NCBI RefSeq assembly: GCF_023499215.1
Contig: NZ_JAKHSK010000014.1
Coordinates: 60,621 to 124,620 of the forward strand
Direction of reading: 5' to 3'
Source of the DNA: Zunongwangia pacifica
Lineage (GTDB): Bacteria; Bacteroidota; Bacteroidia; Flavobacteriales; Flavobacteriaceae
Length of the DNA: 64,000 bases
The position numbers and the translations under genes were made by a program. The notes below the pieces were generated by a model. It did no database searches and had not been told where the DNA came from. It saw only the letters and a list, made by a program, of their open reading frames with translations. Below are positions 19,497-29,665 of this stretch, piece by piece. Positions within the stretch are counted from its first letter, which is position 1, and the number at the start of each line of letters is the position of its first letter.

Positions 19497-19619
19497 ATCA
19501 TCAACTATTAAGGAATAGCCAAAGCGAGTTAAACTTATACTAAACCAACCAAATCACTTGGAAATAAGGCGATCTCAACGTAATTTAACATTTCAAACCA
19601 CTTGAAAAATTAACGAAAT

Positions 19620-19940
19620 ATGAAAGATTACGGAACACTTTCCCAAGCAATAAATAAACTAAAATTAGAAGAAGGCTACGAATATGATTTTAATCTTCTG
19701 GATGAGCATCTGGAAATAAAGTCGGAAAACGAAAAATTTAGTGTTCACGAATTCGATGTTGATAAAGTATTGCGATTTGAAGGCATGAGTAATCCAGATG
19801 ACAATGCGATACTATATGCAATCACCACAGAGAATGGTAAAAAAGGAACTTTAGTTGATGGATACGGTGTTTCTAGCGGTCAGGTATCTGATGAAATGAA
19901 CAAAAAACTTGATATGAAACAAAATAGACCTATAGAATAG
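19620..19940 (+). CDS. Small conserved flavobacterial hypothetical protein
   Basis: A 106-residue soluble acidic protein starting MKDYGTLSQAINKLKLEEGY. Close relatives in Flavobacteriaceae are often labelled phosphoribosylpyrophosphate synthetase in databases (from memory). The sequence is far too short for that enzyme and has no PRPP-binding loop, so the label should not be trusted. It has no signal or membrane segment. A hairpin follows the stop. Confidence 0.65.
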   Translation: MKDYGTLSQAINKLKLEEGYEYDFNLLDEHLEIKSENEKFSVHEFDVDKVLRFEGMSNPDDNAILYAITTENGKKGTLVDGYGVSSGQVSDEMNKKLDMKQNRPIE

Positions 19941-19951
19941 GCTGATTGCGC

Positions 19952-19981
19952 TATAGCGTTAAACTTCTATTAAACGCTATA
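19952..19981 (+). terminator. Hairpin after the 106-residue gene
   Basis: TATAGCGTT and AACGCTATA form a 9-bp stem around a 12-nt A/T-rich loop, 12 bp past the stop. The U-run is weak (AAAACATC follows), so it is either a modest terminator or an operator-like inverted repeat upstream of dps. Confidence 0.45.
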
Positions 19982-20000
19982 AAACATCAACTAAGTATTG

Positions 20001-20008
20001 TATTTTTG
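20001..20008 (+). promoter_or_regulatory. Bacteroidota -7 promoter element for dps
   Basis: TATTTTTG fits the TAnnTTTG consensus of the -7 box and lies 33 bp before the dps ATG, leaving a 5' leader of about 25 nt. No convincing -33 TTG was found. Confidence 0.35.
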
Positions 20009-20040
20009 TATTGAAATTAAAAAAACTATAAACAAATACT

Positions 20041-20541
20041 ATGAACTATTTAGGATTAGACAAGGAAAAAATAGCTTTAACTGTAGATGAGTTAAACATT
20101 TTACTGGCTGATTACCACTTATACTATCAGAAATTAAGAAATTTTCACTGGAATGTAATCGGCAAAAATTTCTTCGATTTACATGAAAAATTCGAAGAAA
20201 TGTATGATGATGCGAAGCTGAAAGTAGATGAAATTGCAGAACGTGTTTTAACCTTACGTTTTCAACCAACAAGTAATCTTAGTGATTATTTAAAAATGTC
20301 GAATTTAGAAGAATCAATTTCTGAACTTACCGACTACGATATGATCGATCAGCTTATTAAAGATCATGGAACGATCTTGGTACAAATGAGAAAAGTAGTG
20401 AAAGCTGCAGATGCTGCCGGTGATGAAGGAACTATAGATTTAATTGGTGCTTATATTAGAGAACTTGAGAAAACAAGCTGGATGCTGGATGCTTGGAAGA
20501 TGAAAACAACTGAAAATCACAAAGCTATTCCTGCTGAATAA
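20041..20541 (+). CDS. dps: Dps-family ferritin-like DNA-protection protein
   Basis: A 166-residue miniferritin that oxidises and stores iron and protects DNA during starvation and oxidative stress. The inter-subunit ferroxidase residues are in register with Listeria Dps: H36 (NFHWNV), H48 (DLHEKF), D63 and E67 (KVDEIAER). The length matches the 12-mer family. MscS follows 14 bp downstream, so the two may be co-transcribed as a stress unit. Confidence 0.92.
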   Translation: MNYLGLDKEKIALTVDELNILLADYHLYYQKLRNFHWNVIGKNFFDLHEKFEEMYDDAKLKVDEIAERVLTLRFQPTSNLSDYLKMSNLEESISELTDYDMIDQLIKDHGTILVQMRKVVKAADAAGDEGTIDLIGAYIRELEKTSWMLDAWKMKTTENHKAIPAE

Positions 20542-20555
20542 TTCCGTTAAATTAC

Positions 20556-21452
20556 ATGTCAAAAAGCTTTGATATTGAAAAATCATTAGAATCCTTAGTT
20601 GATAAACTTACAGGATGGCTTAACAGCTTAATCGTGAATCTGCCAAATATTGTTTTGGCAGTTCTCGTTTTTATACTTTTTTGGTTTATTGCTAAATGGA
20701 TAGGGAAGTTAGTAAACCGACTTTTAATTCGAAAAGTAAAACAGGATTCTATAAGGGAAATTACCATTAAAGTACTTAAAGCTATCATTATCCTTACCGG
20801 ATTTTTTGTGGCTTTAGGACTGCTTAACTTAAACAAATTACTTACCTCTATACTTGCGGGGGCAGGAGTAATTGGTTTAGCGGTAGGTTTGGCATTACAG
20901 GGACCTCTTAATAATAGTTTCTCTGGAGTGATCTTAAGCTTTTTACCTGAGCTGCAAATTGGTGATTGGGTAGAAACCAATGGCTATGCGGGAACGGTAA
21001 TTGAAATTAACTTAAGAAGTATTAAGATTAAACAATCTGACAATAATTATGTGGTGATCCCCAACTCTAAAATTGTAGATGAAGCTTTTAAGAATTTTAG
21101 TCGAACGGAGCGATCCCGAATTTTTGTCGACTGCGGGGTGCATTACGATTCAGACCTGGAAATGGTTAAAAAATTGACTGTAGATACGATTGCCGAATTA
21201 TTTCCGCAGAATGGTGAAGAAGAAGTAGAATTTCTTTACAATGAATTTGCAGATAGTTCAATTAATTTTACGGTAAGGTTTTGGACGGATGCCAGAAAAA
21301 ACTTTGATATTCTTTCAGCGCAAAGCAGAGCTATTATAGCCATTAAAAAGGCCTTTGACAACAACGATATCAATATACCATTCCCAATTAGAACGATTGA
21401 TTTTTCAAATAATTTAAGCTTAAATCAAAGCGAAAAAGCGAAGGAAGAATAA
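20556..21452 (+). CDS. Small-conductance mechanosensitive channel (MscS family)
   Basis: A 298-residue MscS of the three-helix type. Membrane segments are at about 25-50, 68-90 and 95-115. The pore helix carries the Gly/Ala-rich LAGAGVIGLAVGLALQGPLNN, and the beta domain begins SFLPELQIGDWVETNGYAG. It opens on membrane tension to release solutes during hypo-osmotic shock. A strong terminator follows. Confidence 0.92.
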   Translation: MSKSFDIEKSLESLVDKLTGWLNSLIVNLPNIVLAVLVFILFWFIAKWIGKLVNRLLIRKVKQDSIREITIKVLKAIIILTGFFVALGLLNLNKLLTSILAGAGVIGLAVGLALQGPLNNSFSGVILSFLPELQIGDWVETNGYAGTVIEINLRSIKIKQSDNNYVVIPNSKIVDEAFKNFSRTERSRIFVDCGVHYDSDLEMVKKLTVDTIAELFPQNGEEEVEFLYNEFADSSINFTVRFWTDARKNFDILSAQSRAIIAIKKAFDNNDINIPFPIRTIDFSNNLSLNQSEKAKEE

Positions 21453-21467
21453 TTAGTTCTCCATTTC

Positions 21468-21511
21468 AAAAAAATAAGGCTTTTGGGAATCCCAAAAGCC
21501 TTATTTTTTTG
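21468..21511. terminator. Bidirectional intrinsic terminator
   Basis: A near-perfect 20-bp stem centred on GGCTTTTGGG-AAT-CCCAAAAGCC, flanked by A- and T-runs. It separates the convergent mscS and outer-membrane receptor genes and serves both. Confidence 0.92.
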
Positions 21512-21531
21512 AATTAGCACTCTTCATATTA

Positions 21532-24306
21532 TCAGAAGAAGAAGTTTCTATCTTCAATCACTCCTTTTTTCCCCAAGGTATTAAACTTATAGCTGAAACC
21601 TAACATAAAGTATTTTCGCAGCACCGTGCTTTGAACATCTTCTACATAATTTAATTCTGATTGCCGCTGAGTGTTGGTATTTTGATCCAACAAATCAAAA
21701 GCCTTTAAACTAATATTTCCTTTATTATCCAGTATGGAATAGGTCAATGTACTATTCCAAAGTACCGTAGATTGCTGAAAAGCCTGCCCTACATTCGGGT
21801 TATTAAAATAGGTCAGATCATTTTGCCATTCCAGATTTTTAGGCCAATTGGTGGTTGTTCGAAGACGAAATTCATGTCTTGTAAACTCATAATCGTCAAA
21901 AGCATCAGTATCAAATTCTACGGTATTAAATCTCATGTTATATCCTGGACGCAGCTCTAAAAAGTCCCCCAGTTTATAAGTTAAATTTAAAGTAGGGCCT
22001 ATTAATCTGGAATCCCGATCGTAGATCTCGTTGTTGTTATAATTTAAGCTTCGTTGTACATTCCCGTAAAGGCCAAAGCCTACTCTTAGACTAGATAAAG
22101 TATCAAGCTCAATATCCTTACTATAACTAAAACTTCCGTACCCATTATAAGCTCCATCAACATTATCATACGTTGTAGAACGCACAAAATTGTCATCTAC
22201 CTCAGATCTTGATACCACCTGATCATCTGTTTTTGTAAAACTTACATAGGCATAAAGACCACTTCGTTTTTGAAAATCGTAATTATTAAAGTTTATATAA
22301 AAATTGGTTTCATTAGAAGGCTTAAGATCTGGATTTCCCTGAATGGTATTTAATGGATCTGAAATATCAACATAAGGTGATAATTGGCGTACTCCTGGTG
22401 CATCATTTCTTCTGGAGACAGAAGAATATATACTCATTTTTTGATTAATTCTATAACTAAAATTGAAATCGTACTCTAAAGCATCAAAATCCTGTGAAAA
22501 ATTAAAATCACGAAGATTATCGCTACTCGTCAATTCTCGATATACATAACCAACATCTACTCCTATATTTACCTTTTCTGTATTGAAATCTAATCCAAAT
22601 TCTGGGCGATAAAATTCATTTACATTTTCAAAATCTGTACTCTGTTCCAAATTAAAGTCATCAAAGGTTCCAGAAGCATCATTAAGATCATAAACATATT
22701 GCTTATCATCTCTAGAATCATTTCCATACCCCATTTCAGAATTCAGAAAAAATTTCTCTTTAACGATCGGTAGCCTATACCTTAAAGTAGAATTAATAGT
22801 ATTGTTTTCCTGTTTTCCATCAGTAAATTGATTCCTGTCGATTAATTGATCGTCATCACCAAAAGTCTCTGCTGAAGTTACTATATAAGATTCTGAATCA
22901 TTATTTTCTAAATTACCGTTAACGCGTAATGAAAGTGAAGATCCGTTGTTCCATTTTTTATTTATATTAAAATTGCCCCCAAAAGTTTGCCCATCTCTAA
23001 AGGTTTGGTTATCACTTTCAGATTGATTAGTTAAATCGCCATCTTCATCATAAGTACGAGAATTTCTTTTAAAATTATTTTCGGCCTTTGTATAGCTGAA
23101 AGATGGTAATACATCTATAAACCAGGTACTATCTGGCTTCGTTGTAAACTTCATATTAGCCTGATGGCGATCTGTATTTCCCTCAGTCTTAGAATAACTC
23201 TCGGTAAAATAGCGATTATCGGGTAAGATATTTGTTCGTTCACCCTGGGTTTCTTCATAATTATTTGATCCCGAGTAAAAATAATCGGCTGAAATTTCTG
23301 AACTTTTCCCCCATGAATCCGCAAAATTAAGTCCGCCAGTTCTAGAATTTACAATACCGCTACCAAACCCAAAACTCCTCCCGTTAATACTAAATGCCCC
23401 AGTGCTTGATATACTTGCACTTCTGGCTCCTCCAAACATCTTTTCGATTTCACCAAAACTAAAACCGGGAGAATTAATATTATTACCACCGCCAAGTGCA
23501 CTTATCTGTAGATCATTATCAAAATAATTTACCAGGCCGGCATATTCAAAACGTTCATCTGTTCCGCCACCACCAGATACCCGACCAAAAACACCTTTAT
23601 TTTTATCTTCATCTATAGTGATATTGATGGTTTTATTTTCGCCACTACTGGTTTCACCGGTAAAAGCATCGGAATCTGATTTAGTATCGGAAACCTGAAT
23701 TTTACTAATCATTTCTTTGGTTAGGTTTCGGGTGGCTATGGTAGGATCGTCACCTCCAAAGAATGATTTACCGTTCACCAGAATTTTATTTACCGGCTTA
23801 CCGTTAACCGTAATATTTCCTTCGGCATCTACCTCTACTCCGGGAAGTTCTTTTAGCAAATCTTCCACCGTTGCATCCTTTTTGGTTTTAAAAGATTCTG
23901 CATTAAATTCTAACGTATCTTTTTTGATCGTCACCGGAGCTCTTCTTGCTTTCACCAAAACATCGCTCAGGGCTTCTACCTGAAATTCGAGTTCTATAGG
24001 ATCTAGCCTTATCATCCTGTCACCTTTTAAACTTACTCTTTGCTCGTATGGTACATATCCTACGAAAGAAACATACACATTTACGGCCTCCAAAGATGTC
24101 CTCCCTATTAATTTATACGCTCCATCTTTATCGGTAATGGTATAGGTAACAAGGGTGCTATCCCGAACAGATTCGGCAAAAACTGTAGCAGCTTCAAGGG
24201 GAGCTTTACTTTCTTTATCGATTAATTTTCCTGAGATTTCAAATTTCTGTGCAGATAAGGAGATACTGAAAAGTCCTATGGCCAGTACCAGTATTTTTTT
24301 AAACAT
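21532..24306 (-). CDS. TonB-dependent-receptor-like outer-membrane beta-barrel protein
   Basis: A 924-residue protein of the OMP_b-brl_3 kind. A signal peptide (MFKKILVLAIGLFSISLSAQ) is followed by a carboxypeptidase-regulatory-like beta sandwich (about 22-110, SGKLIDKESKAPLEAATVF). A plug domain comes next (about 130-230, VEDLLKELPGVEVD and ILVNGKSFFGGDD), then a long barrel ending in aromatic FKFN...NFFF. No SusD-like lipoprotein accompanies it, so it is not an obvious PUL. Its substrate is unknown. It is a single-gene transcript facing the mscS terminator. Confidence 0.87.
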   Translation of the reverse strand: MFKKILVLAIGLFSISLSAQKFEISGKLIDKESKAPLEAATVFAESVRDSTLVTYTITDKDGAYKLIGRTSLEAVNVYVSFVGYVPYEQRVSLKGDRMIRLDPIELEFQVEALSDVLVKARRAPVTIKKDTLEFNAESFKTKKDATVEDLLKELPGVEVDAEGNITVNGKPVNKILVNGKSFFGGDDPTIATRNLTKEMISKIQVSDTKSDSDAFTGETSSGENKTINITIDEDKNKGVFGRVSGGGGTDERFEYAGLVNYFDNDLQISALGGGNNINSPGFSFGEIEKMFGGARSASISSTGAFSINGRSFGFGSGIVNSRTGGLNFADSWGKSSEISADYFYSGSNNYEETQGERTNILPDNRYFTESYSKTEGNTDRHQANMKFTTKPDSTWFIDVLPSFSYTKAENNFKRNSRTYDEDGDLTNQSESDNQTFRDGQTFGGNFNINKKWNNGSSLSLRVNGNLENNDSESYIVTSAETFGDDDQLIDRNQFTDGKQENNTINSTLRYRLPIVKEKFFLNSEMGYGNDSRDDKQYVYDLNDASGTFDDFNLEQSTDFENVNEFYRPEFGLDFNTEKVNIGVDVGYVYRELTSSDNLRDFNFSQDFDALEYDFNFSYRINQKMSIYSSVSRRNDAPGVRQLSPYVDISDPLNTIQGNPDLKPSNETNFYINFNNYDFQKRSGLYAYVSFTKTDDQVVSRSEVDDNFVRSTTYDNVDGAYNGYGSFSYSKDIELDTLSSLRVGFGLYGNVQRSLNYNNNEIYDRDSRLIGPTLNLTYKLGDFLELRPGYNMRFNTVEFDTDAFDDYEFTRHEFRLRTTTNWPKNLEWQNDLTYFNNPNVGQAFQQSTVLWNSTLTYSILDNKGNISLKAFDLLDQNTNTQRQSELNYVEDVQSTVLRKYFMLGFSYKFNTLGKKGVIEDRNFFF

Positions 24307-24422
24307 AAAATGATGATTTATTGATTGATATCCACTAATAACTAAAAAACTCGTTATATATTTAAAGGTTTCTTAAATTTTAAGTTTTATTTAACTTTCG
24401 AATATAAAATTAGTTCCAACAA

Positions 24423-24448
24423 AAAAGCCTGCTATCATGCAGGCTTTT
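24423..24448. terminator. Intrinsic terminator
   Basis: Stem AAAAGCCTGC / GCAGGCTTTT with a 6-nt loop, 22 bp past the stop of the minus-strand metallophosphatase gene. The T-run lies on the proper side for that transcript. Confidence 0.85.
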
Positions 24449-24469
24449 AAGTAAATCATGTTATTTTAT

Positions 24470-27400
24470 TTAAAATCTAAATCCAAACCCAAAACTGAAA
24501 CGCCAGCCTTCGTCTCCGTTAAATACATGCAAGGTTCCGTTTACCGCTTCAGCGCTATTAATCCAGATACCGCCGCCATAACTGTCATGCCATATATGAC
24601 TGCCATCATCTTTTTGCCATACCCTACCAATATCATATCCTCCAAATACACCAATCTGAAAAGGCAAAAATGACGTCTTAAACTGGTTGAAGCTATATCG
24701 AATATCACCTCCTGTAGCAAATGCACTTTTACCCGTAAAACGTTGTAATCTATATCCTCTTAAACCAGACCCTCCTCCTAAAACAGCTGCCTGATAAAAT
24801 TCGTAATCTGTACCGATATTTATTTGCGTTTGCACATGGCTTTTTAACACCAGCTTTCTACTGGGAATTAATGAGTTATAGAACTCTAAATACGATTTAA
24901 AATACCCATACTTACGATCGGTATCGGCGGTATTCAATTTTCCACCTAAATTTAAGTCGAACTGCATCCCACGGGTTGGATTTAACACATCGTCATAACT
25001 TTCGTAACGGTAAAGGGCGTCGAGACCGGCAAAATACTTTCTATCAAAAAAGCCATCGGGATTCTCTGGTGTAAATTGATCGATAAAACGCCCTCTGGTG
25101 TTATCGATTTCAATGGTTTCAAAACTTGCCTTATAACTAAAATAACTACCAAAAGGAGTTTCATTTACCAAACCAACATCTCCACCAACACGGCTTATTT
25201 TCACCCTATTGTAATCTAATGAAAATTCATCATCCAGATTTATGGTTTCATTTCCATAACCAAAAAAGTTTCTGGAAAAATTAGGACTTGTAAAATGGGC
25301 TCCTAACTGTAGATTATAATCCCCTATTATATTCGCAAACCTTGCTTTATAACTTAGATCAAATCCATCTGTAGCAAAATAAAAACCGGCTTTTAATTCA
25401 TGCTGCGAAGTATAAGGATTTCTTTTAAAATCGTTAATCGTGTACAGTGCTTTAAAACCTAGTTTTAATCCATCATCTGGGTTATAACCTATTCCCGGCA
25501 TTATAGAAGTCGAACTAAAAACTTTTTTGTCTTTATCATAAATATTTAAATCGTATTGATCTGTAAATCTAAATCTGGCATCGGCTCCTTCCTCAATGGT
25601 ATTAGGTTTAGACTTATAATCATAGATTTTCAGTTTCTTCTTATTTCTTATCCTGTAAATGTCATTATTCTGCCCACCTATAACCCTTACATAGATAAGG
25701 TTATCGCCTTCGCCATCTACAGTAATAATATCATCATCGTCTAATGCATAAACCCAAATATCCTTGGTGTATTGCTTGTCGTATACAAAGTCACTTACGA
25801 TATCGGCTCTTTTTCCTTTTTTATTTCTATAAATCGTTACTTTGGTTTTCCCTTCAGGCATACGGGTAACATCGATAAAATCGTCTTTATCTGTACCGGT
25901 TACAATCGCTAATTTTGCATAATAATCATAATATCTTTCAGCGATATCCACAATATTGTCCCTTCTTCCTTTCAGATTTTCAATAATTCCCTCTGTAATT
26001 TCGCCATTAGTCTCTGGCGGGAGTTTAGAAAAGGCATCTTCGATCACCTTATCGGTAATATTTTCCTGAATAAATCTGGCCTGCTCTAACCAGGTTTCTT
26101 TTCCGGTATTTTGAAGGATGGAGCGATCTAAACCAATAGCGGCAATATTAAACCATTCAACATTATTTAATTTCTTATCATACACTGCAAATTGATTTGC
26201 CAAACCTATCAGAGAGCGTAAAGTTCCAAAAAAGGCACCATCAAAATTCGAAAATACCTGATCACGATCTCTTGGTATTGGCGTAAAGGTTCGGTTTCCG
26301 TCTTCATCTTCATTCTCTGCCCAGCGCCATTGATCCTGATGCCTGTCCCAATCGCCTACCAGCATATCAAAAATGCGTGCTTTTACATAGGAAGGTTCAT
26401 CAATCTTATACTTCTCATCTTTTCTTATGCGCTCAAACATCCCTGCAGTGCTCACAATATCATGATTTGGTGATCCAAAGCTTTCCTTATCTAACCAGTG
26501 CTCTTCCGGTCGTTCTACAATCATATACACATCATCACCATGATTTTCATTCATAGCACCAAGGTTATCCTGTTTTGGCAAATAGAATATCTTAGGATTT
26601 GTATGGGCCAAACCAATAGCTTCTGATAACGTAGGAATGGCTAAAAATGCAAATGGATGTGCTGAAGTATAAAAATCACTAATCAGATTTTCAGCAGAAG
26701 TATTTTTAAATTGCTCTTCTATGGGTGTACTTTTATAGGCTACAGATTGCAAAAACTGTACGGCATCTTTTCTTATTCTTCTTATATTGTATTCTCTATC
26801 TAAAGAATCCTTTACCCTAATCGATACGGTTTGGTGTCCCCCTCCTTCGAGTAGGGGTTGTAAGCCTCCGTAAAGCGTATCAAGATCGGCTACCTCATAT
26901 TCCACATCAGTTCCGTATAATTTTCTATATCTTTTTCCCCAAAGCGTTTTATAGATTCCGCTTACTTCAACATCCTCATCAGGATAAATACTGGCTGTTT
27001 TTTTCTGCGGAAATGAATCCGGGTAATCCCCTAGCTTATAAGGTTTGGGAGAAGGAAAAACTTCCTTTTGATACATCAATGCTGGTTTGTTATCTTTATT
27101 TCGATAATAACTAACCCAGGAAGAGCCATCCTTAAAAACATCGTATACCGCAAAACCCTGTAATGAAAACGCAAACAAACCATCTGTTCCTAAGGCTACA
27201 TAGTTTTCTTTGGAACCTGAGCCAGAGATTATTTGCTTAATTCCGTCATGGTCAATATACTGAAGTGTATGCTCGTGCCCTGAAACAAAGACCACTCTTT
27301 CCCTTCCTTTAACCATTGTGCGTAATCGGTCTGAAAGTGACTTATAACGTTCGTTTTGGAGATCCTGAATAGAAATTCCACCGGTGGTTCTTATCAACAT

Positions 27401-28189
27401 CGCTAAAGATCCTAGCACCGGAACCGGAATTTTCTTTTGTGATGGATATAAATGTCTGTTAAAATTATATTGCCCTCCATGAATCCCATTGGAAAAAATA
27501 GGATGGTGTAAAGCGATGATTGTTGTCTTATTTTGTGATTTTTTCAGCTCACTTTCAATTTCAGTAAAAAGTGCTTCCCTGGTTTTTATCTGGTCGCAAT
27601 TATCATTAATCGTAGGACTTTTATCCCAGTCTTCGAGATACCACTGCGAGTCGATAATAATCATCTGTATATCGTCAGAAATTTCTTTAATCTCAAGCCC
27701 ACATCCCGTACTGGGTGACCAGTCTAAAGAATCGCCATATTGTTCGATAAGATATTCTTCCTGGCGTTCTAAACCATCGATACGTTCACTATACCAATCG
27801 TGATTGCCGGGAATATAAATTACTTTTCCGTTATAATTTTCAACGGCATCCAATTGCGCATCTAATCGATATTCCGATTGTTCGCGTAAAGGATCATCCT
27901 TGGGTGGCATACCTACGGGATAAATATTATCACCTAAAAATATCGCATAATCCCCTCTGGTGTCGCGCTGTTTTATAAATTCTTTAAACACAATTAAGGC
28001 CTTAGAGGTTCCCCCTTCAGGAGAATATCCCCCATCCCCTAACAAATAAAAAGTTTTTTCAACTTGCTTATTTTCAGGATATCCAAAATTAGAAGTGGGT
28101 TCTCCCTTACGATATTTTGGTGCCGAGCTTGTGCAGGAAGCTAAAACAGTTAAAATTATTAAAAAACAGAAGTAGTTATTTCTTTTCAT
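24470..28189 (-). CDS. Lipoprotein calcineurin-like phosphatase fused to Omp85-type beta-barrel
   Basis: A 1239-residue two-part protein. A lipoprotein signal (FLIILTVLASC, Cys19) precedes a metallophosphoesterase with all motifs: YLLGDGGYS, FLGDNIYP, IPGNHDWYSE, ALHHPIFS and SGHEHTLQ. A linker domain of about 450 residues follows. The last 350 residues are a BamA/TamA-like surface-antigen barrel with the L6-type motif GGSGLRGYRL and a terminal aromatic residue. The layout puts a phosphatase on an outer-membrane pore, so it may dephosphorylate and import a substrate, or act in lipid or protein handling. Such fusions recur in flavobacteria. Confidence 0.85.
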   Translation of the reverse strand: MKRNNYFCFLIILTVLASCTSSAPKYRKGEPTSNFGYPENKQVEKTFYLLGDGGYSPEGGTSKALIVFKEFIKQRDTRGDYAIFLGDNIYPVGMPPKDDPLREQSEYRLDAQLDAVENYNGKVIYIPGNHDWYSERIDGLERQEEYLIEQYGDSLDWSPSTGCGLEIKEISDDIQMIIIDSQWYLEDWDKSPTINDNCDQIKTREALFTEIESELKKSQNKTTIIALHHPIFSNGIHGGQYNFNRHLYPSQKKIPVPVLGSLAMLIRTTGGISIQDLQNERYKSLSDRLRTMVKGRERVVFVSGHEHTLQYIDHDGIKQIISGSGSKENYVALGTDGLFAFSLQGFAVYDVFKDGSSWVSYYRNKDNKPALMYQKEVFPSPKPYKLGDYPDSFPQKKTASIYPDEDVEVSGIYKTLWGKRYRKLYGTDVEYEVADLDTLYGGLQPLLEGGGHQTVSIRVKDSLDREYNIRRIRKDAVQFLQSVAYKSTPIEEQFKNTSAENLISDFYTSAHPFAFLAIPTLSEAIGLAHTNPKIFYLPKQDNLGAMNENHGDDVYMIVERPEEHWLDKESFGSPNHDIVSTAGMFERIRKDEKYKIDEPSYVKARIFDMLVGDWDRHQDQWRWAENEDEDGNRTFTPIPRDRDQVFSNFDGAFFGTLRSLIGLANQFAVYDKKLNNVEWFNIAAIGLDRSILQNTGKETWLEQARFIQENITDKVIEDAFSKLPPETNGEITEGIIENLKGRRDNIVDIAERYYDYYAKLAIVTGTDKDDFIDVTRMPEGKTKVTIYRNKKGKRADIVSDFVYDKQYTKDIWVYALDDDDIITVDGEGDNLIYVRVIGGQNNDIYRIRNKKKLKIYDYKSKPNTIEEGADARFRFTDQYDLNIYDKDKKVFSSTSIMPGIGYNPDDGLKLGFKALYTINDFKRNPYTSQHELKAGFYFATDGFDLSYKARFANIIGDYNLQLGAHFTSPNFSRNFFGYGNETINLDDEFSLDYNRVKISRVGGDVGLVNETPFGSYFSYKASFETIEIDNTRGRFIDQFTPENPDGFFDRKYFAGLDALYRYESYDDVLNPTRGMQFDLNLGGKLNTADTDRKYGYFKSYLEFYNSLIPSRKLVLKSHVQTQINIGTDYEFYQAAVLGGGSGLRGYRLQRFTGKSAFATGGDIRYSFNQFKTSFLPFQIGVFGGYDIGRVWQKDDGSHIWHDSYGGGIWINSAEAVNGTLHVFNGDEGWRFSFGFGFRF

Positions 28190-28246
28190 AAATGTTGTTA
28201 GACAAATTTTTGTAATTTGGCATCTGTTAAACTAGTACTTTTATAG

Positions 28247-29431
28247 ATGAACAACCTATTAGATAAAGCTGATGATTACGTTCTTGAATTATTCAAGGAA
28301 AAACTTCCAAACACTTTCCTGTATCACAATTACAAGCATACCGAAAGAGTTGTTAAAAGTACTGAAGAATTAATTGAACATTCTGAAATTAATGTTAAAC
28401 AAGAGGAAGCGCTTAAGCTGGCTGCATGGTTTCACGACACCGGATATACTGAAGGTCACGAGAACCACGAAGAATCTAGCGTTAAAATAGCCAAAAGCTT
28501 CCTAGAAGAGAATAATGCCACCCAGGAGCTTACCGATATGGTGGCTAAATATATTCTGGCTACAAAATTTAGCCATACTCCGCAGGATATCGGAGAGATG
28601 ATTATAAAAGATGCCGATTCTTCCCATTTTGCTAAAGAATATTACGAGGAAACCAGTGAACTTTTAAGACAGGAGCTTCAGTTACATAATCGCAAAAATT
28701 ACAGCTCGAGTGAGTGGATTATGGAAAACATAAAAATGCTCACTGAAAAGCATACGTTTTATACCGATTATGCCCTAAAGAACTGGAATCAGGCTAAGGA
28801 AGAAAACCTACTGGAATTAGTTGAAAAACAAAATAAGCGAGAGAAAAAACTAAATAAAGAAGAGCATAAAGCAAGGCTTAAAGCCAAATATAAAAATGAT
28901 AATCCAGAGCGAAGTATCCAAACCCTGTTTAGGGTCACTTTAAGAAACCATATTAAGCTAAGTGATATTGCAGATACCAAAGCCAACATTTTATTATCGG
29001 TAAATGCGATTATTATTTCTTTAGCGATCTCAAACCTCATCCCAAAATTAGATGCGGTTAGTAATCGCCACCTGCTAATCCCTACACTGGTATTGGTGCT
29101 TTTTAGTGTGGCTTCAATGATCTTATCGATCATGTCTACGCGGCCAAATGTAACCACTGGAGAATTTACTAAAGAGCAGGTAAAAAATCGTGATGTTAAT
29201 CTTCTTTTCTTCGGAAATTTTCACAAAATGCCGTTCGATTTATTTAAATGGGGTATTAATGAAATGATCCAGGATAAGGATTATGTATACGAATCTTTAA
29301 TGCTCGATCTACATTTATTGGGGAAAGTATTACACCGTAAATATCTATTACTGCGATTAACCTATACGGTCTTTATGTTAGGAATTATCATCTCGGTAAT
29401 TGCGTTTGTAATCGCTTTCTATTTAATGTAA
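28247..29431 (+). CDS. HD-domain phosphohydrolase fused to a PycTM (Pycsar effector-like) domain
   Basis: A 394-residue protein. The N-terminal HD domain (about 15-190) has YHNYKHTERV, AWFHDTGY and IIKDADSSHF, the full H...HD...D metal set. After a charged coiled linker comes the DUF5706/PycTM signature (LSDIADTKANILLSVNAI, about 243-260) with two membrane helices (to about 300), then a third at the C-terminus (VFMLGIIISVIAFVIAFYLM). PycTM domains are the membrane effectors of Pycsar anti-phage systems and respond to cCMP or cUMP. No cyclase gene is adjacent. The HD domain could degrade the signal or another nucleotide. Confidence 0.82.
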   Translation: MNNLLDKADDYVLELFKEKLPNTFLYHNYKHTERVVKSTEELIEHSEINVKQEEALKLAAWFHDTGYTEGHENHEESSVKIAKSFLEENNATQELTDMVAKYILATKFSHTPQDIGEMIIKDADSSHFAKEYYEETSELLRQELQLHNRKNYSSSEWIMENIKMLTEKHTFYTDYALKNWNQAKEENLLELVEKQNKREKKLNKEEHKARLKAKYKNDNPERSIQTLFRVTLRNHIKLSDIADTKANILLSVNAIIISLAISNLIPKLDAVSNRHLLIPTLVLVLFSVASMILSIMSTRPNVTTGEFTKEQVKNRDVNLLFFGNFHKMPFDLFKWGINEMIQDKDYVYESLMLDLHLLGKVLHRKYLLLRLTYTVFMLGIIISVIAFVIAFYLM

Positions 29432-29665
29432 ATTCTTTATCCTATATTTCTTTAGTTATATACTGGTTATAGGTTGTTTAGATTTGGTTTAAAGGATTAA
29501 TGGCTGTTTCGGTTATGGTTTATTGTAGTTCCCGATAGCTTCTCCATTTGTAGATTGTTCTTACAAATTTGCCCAATATCGATCGTTATAAGCGGTTAGA
29601 GTAACCTTGGTGAATAAAAAAGTACACTTGTAACATACGTTTGCTGTTTTATGTTCGCAACTGGT

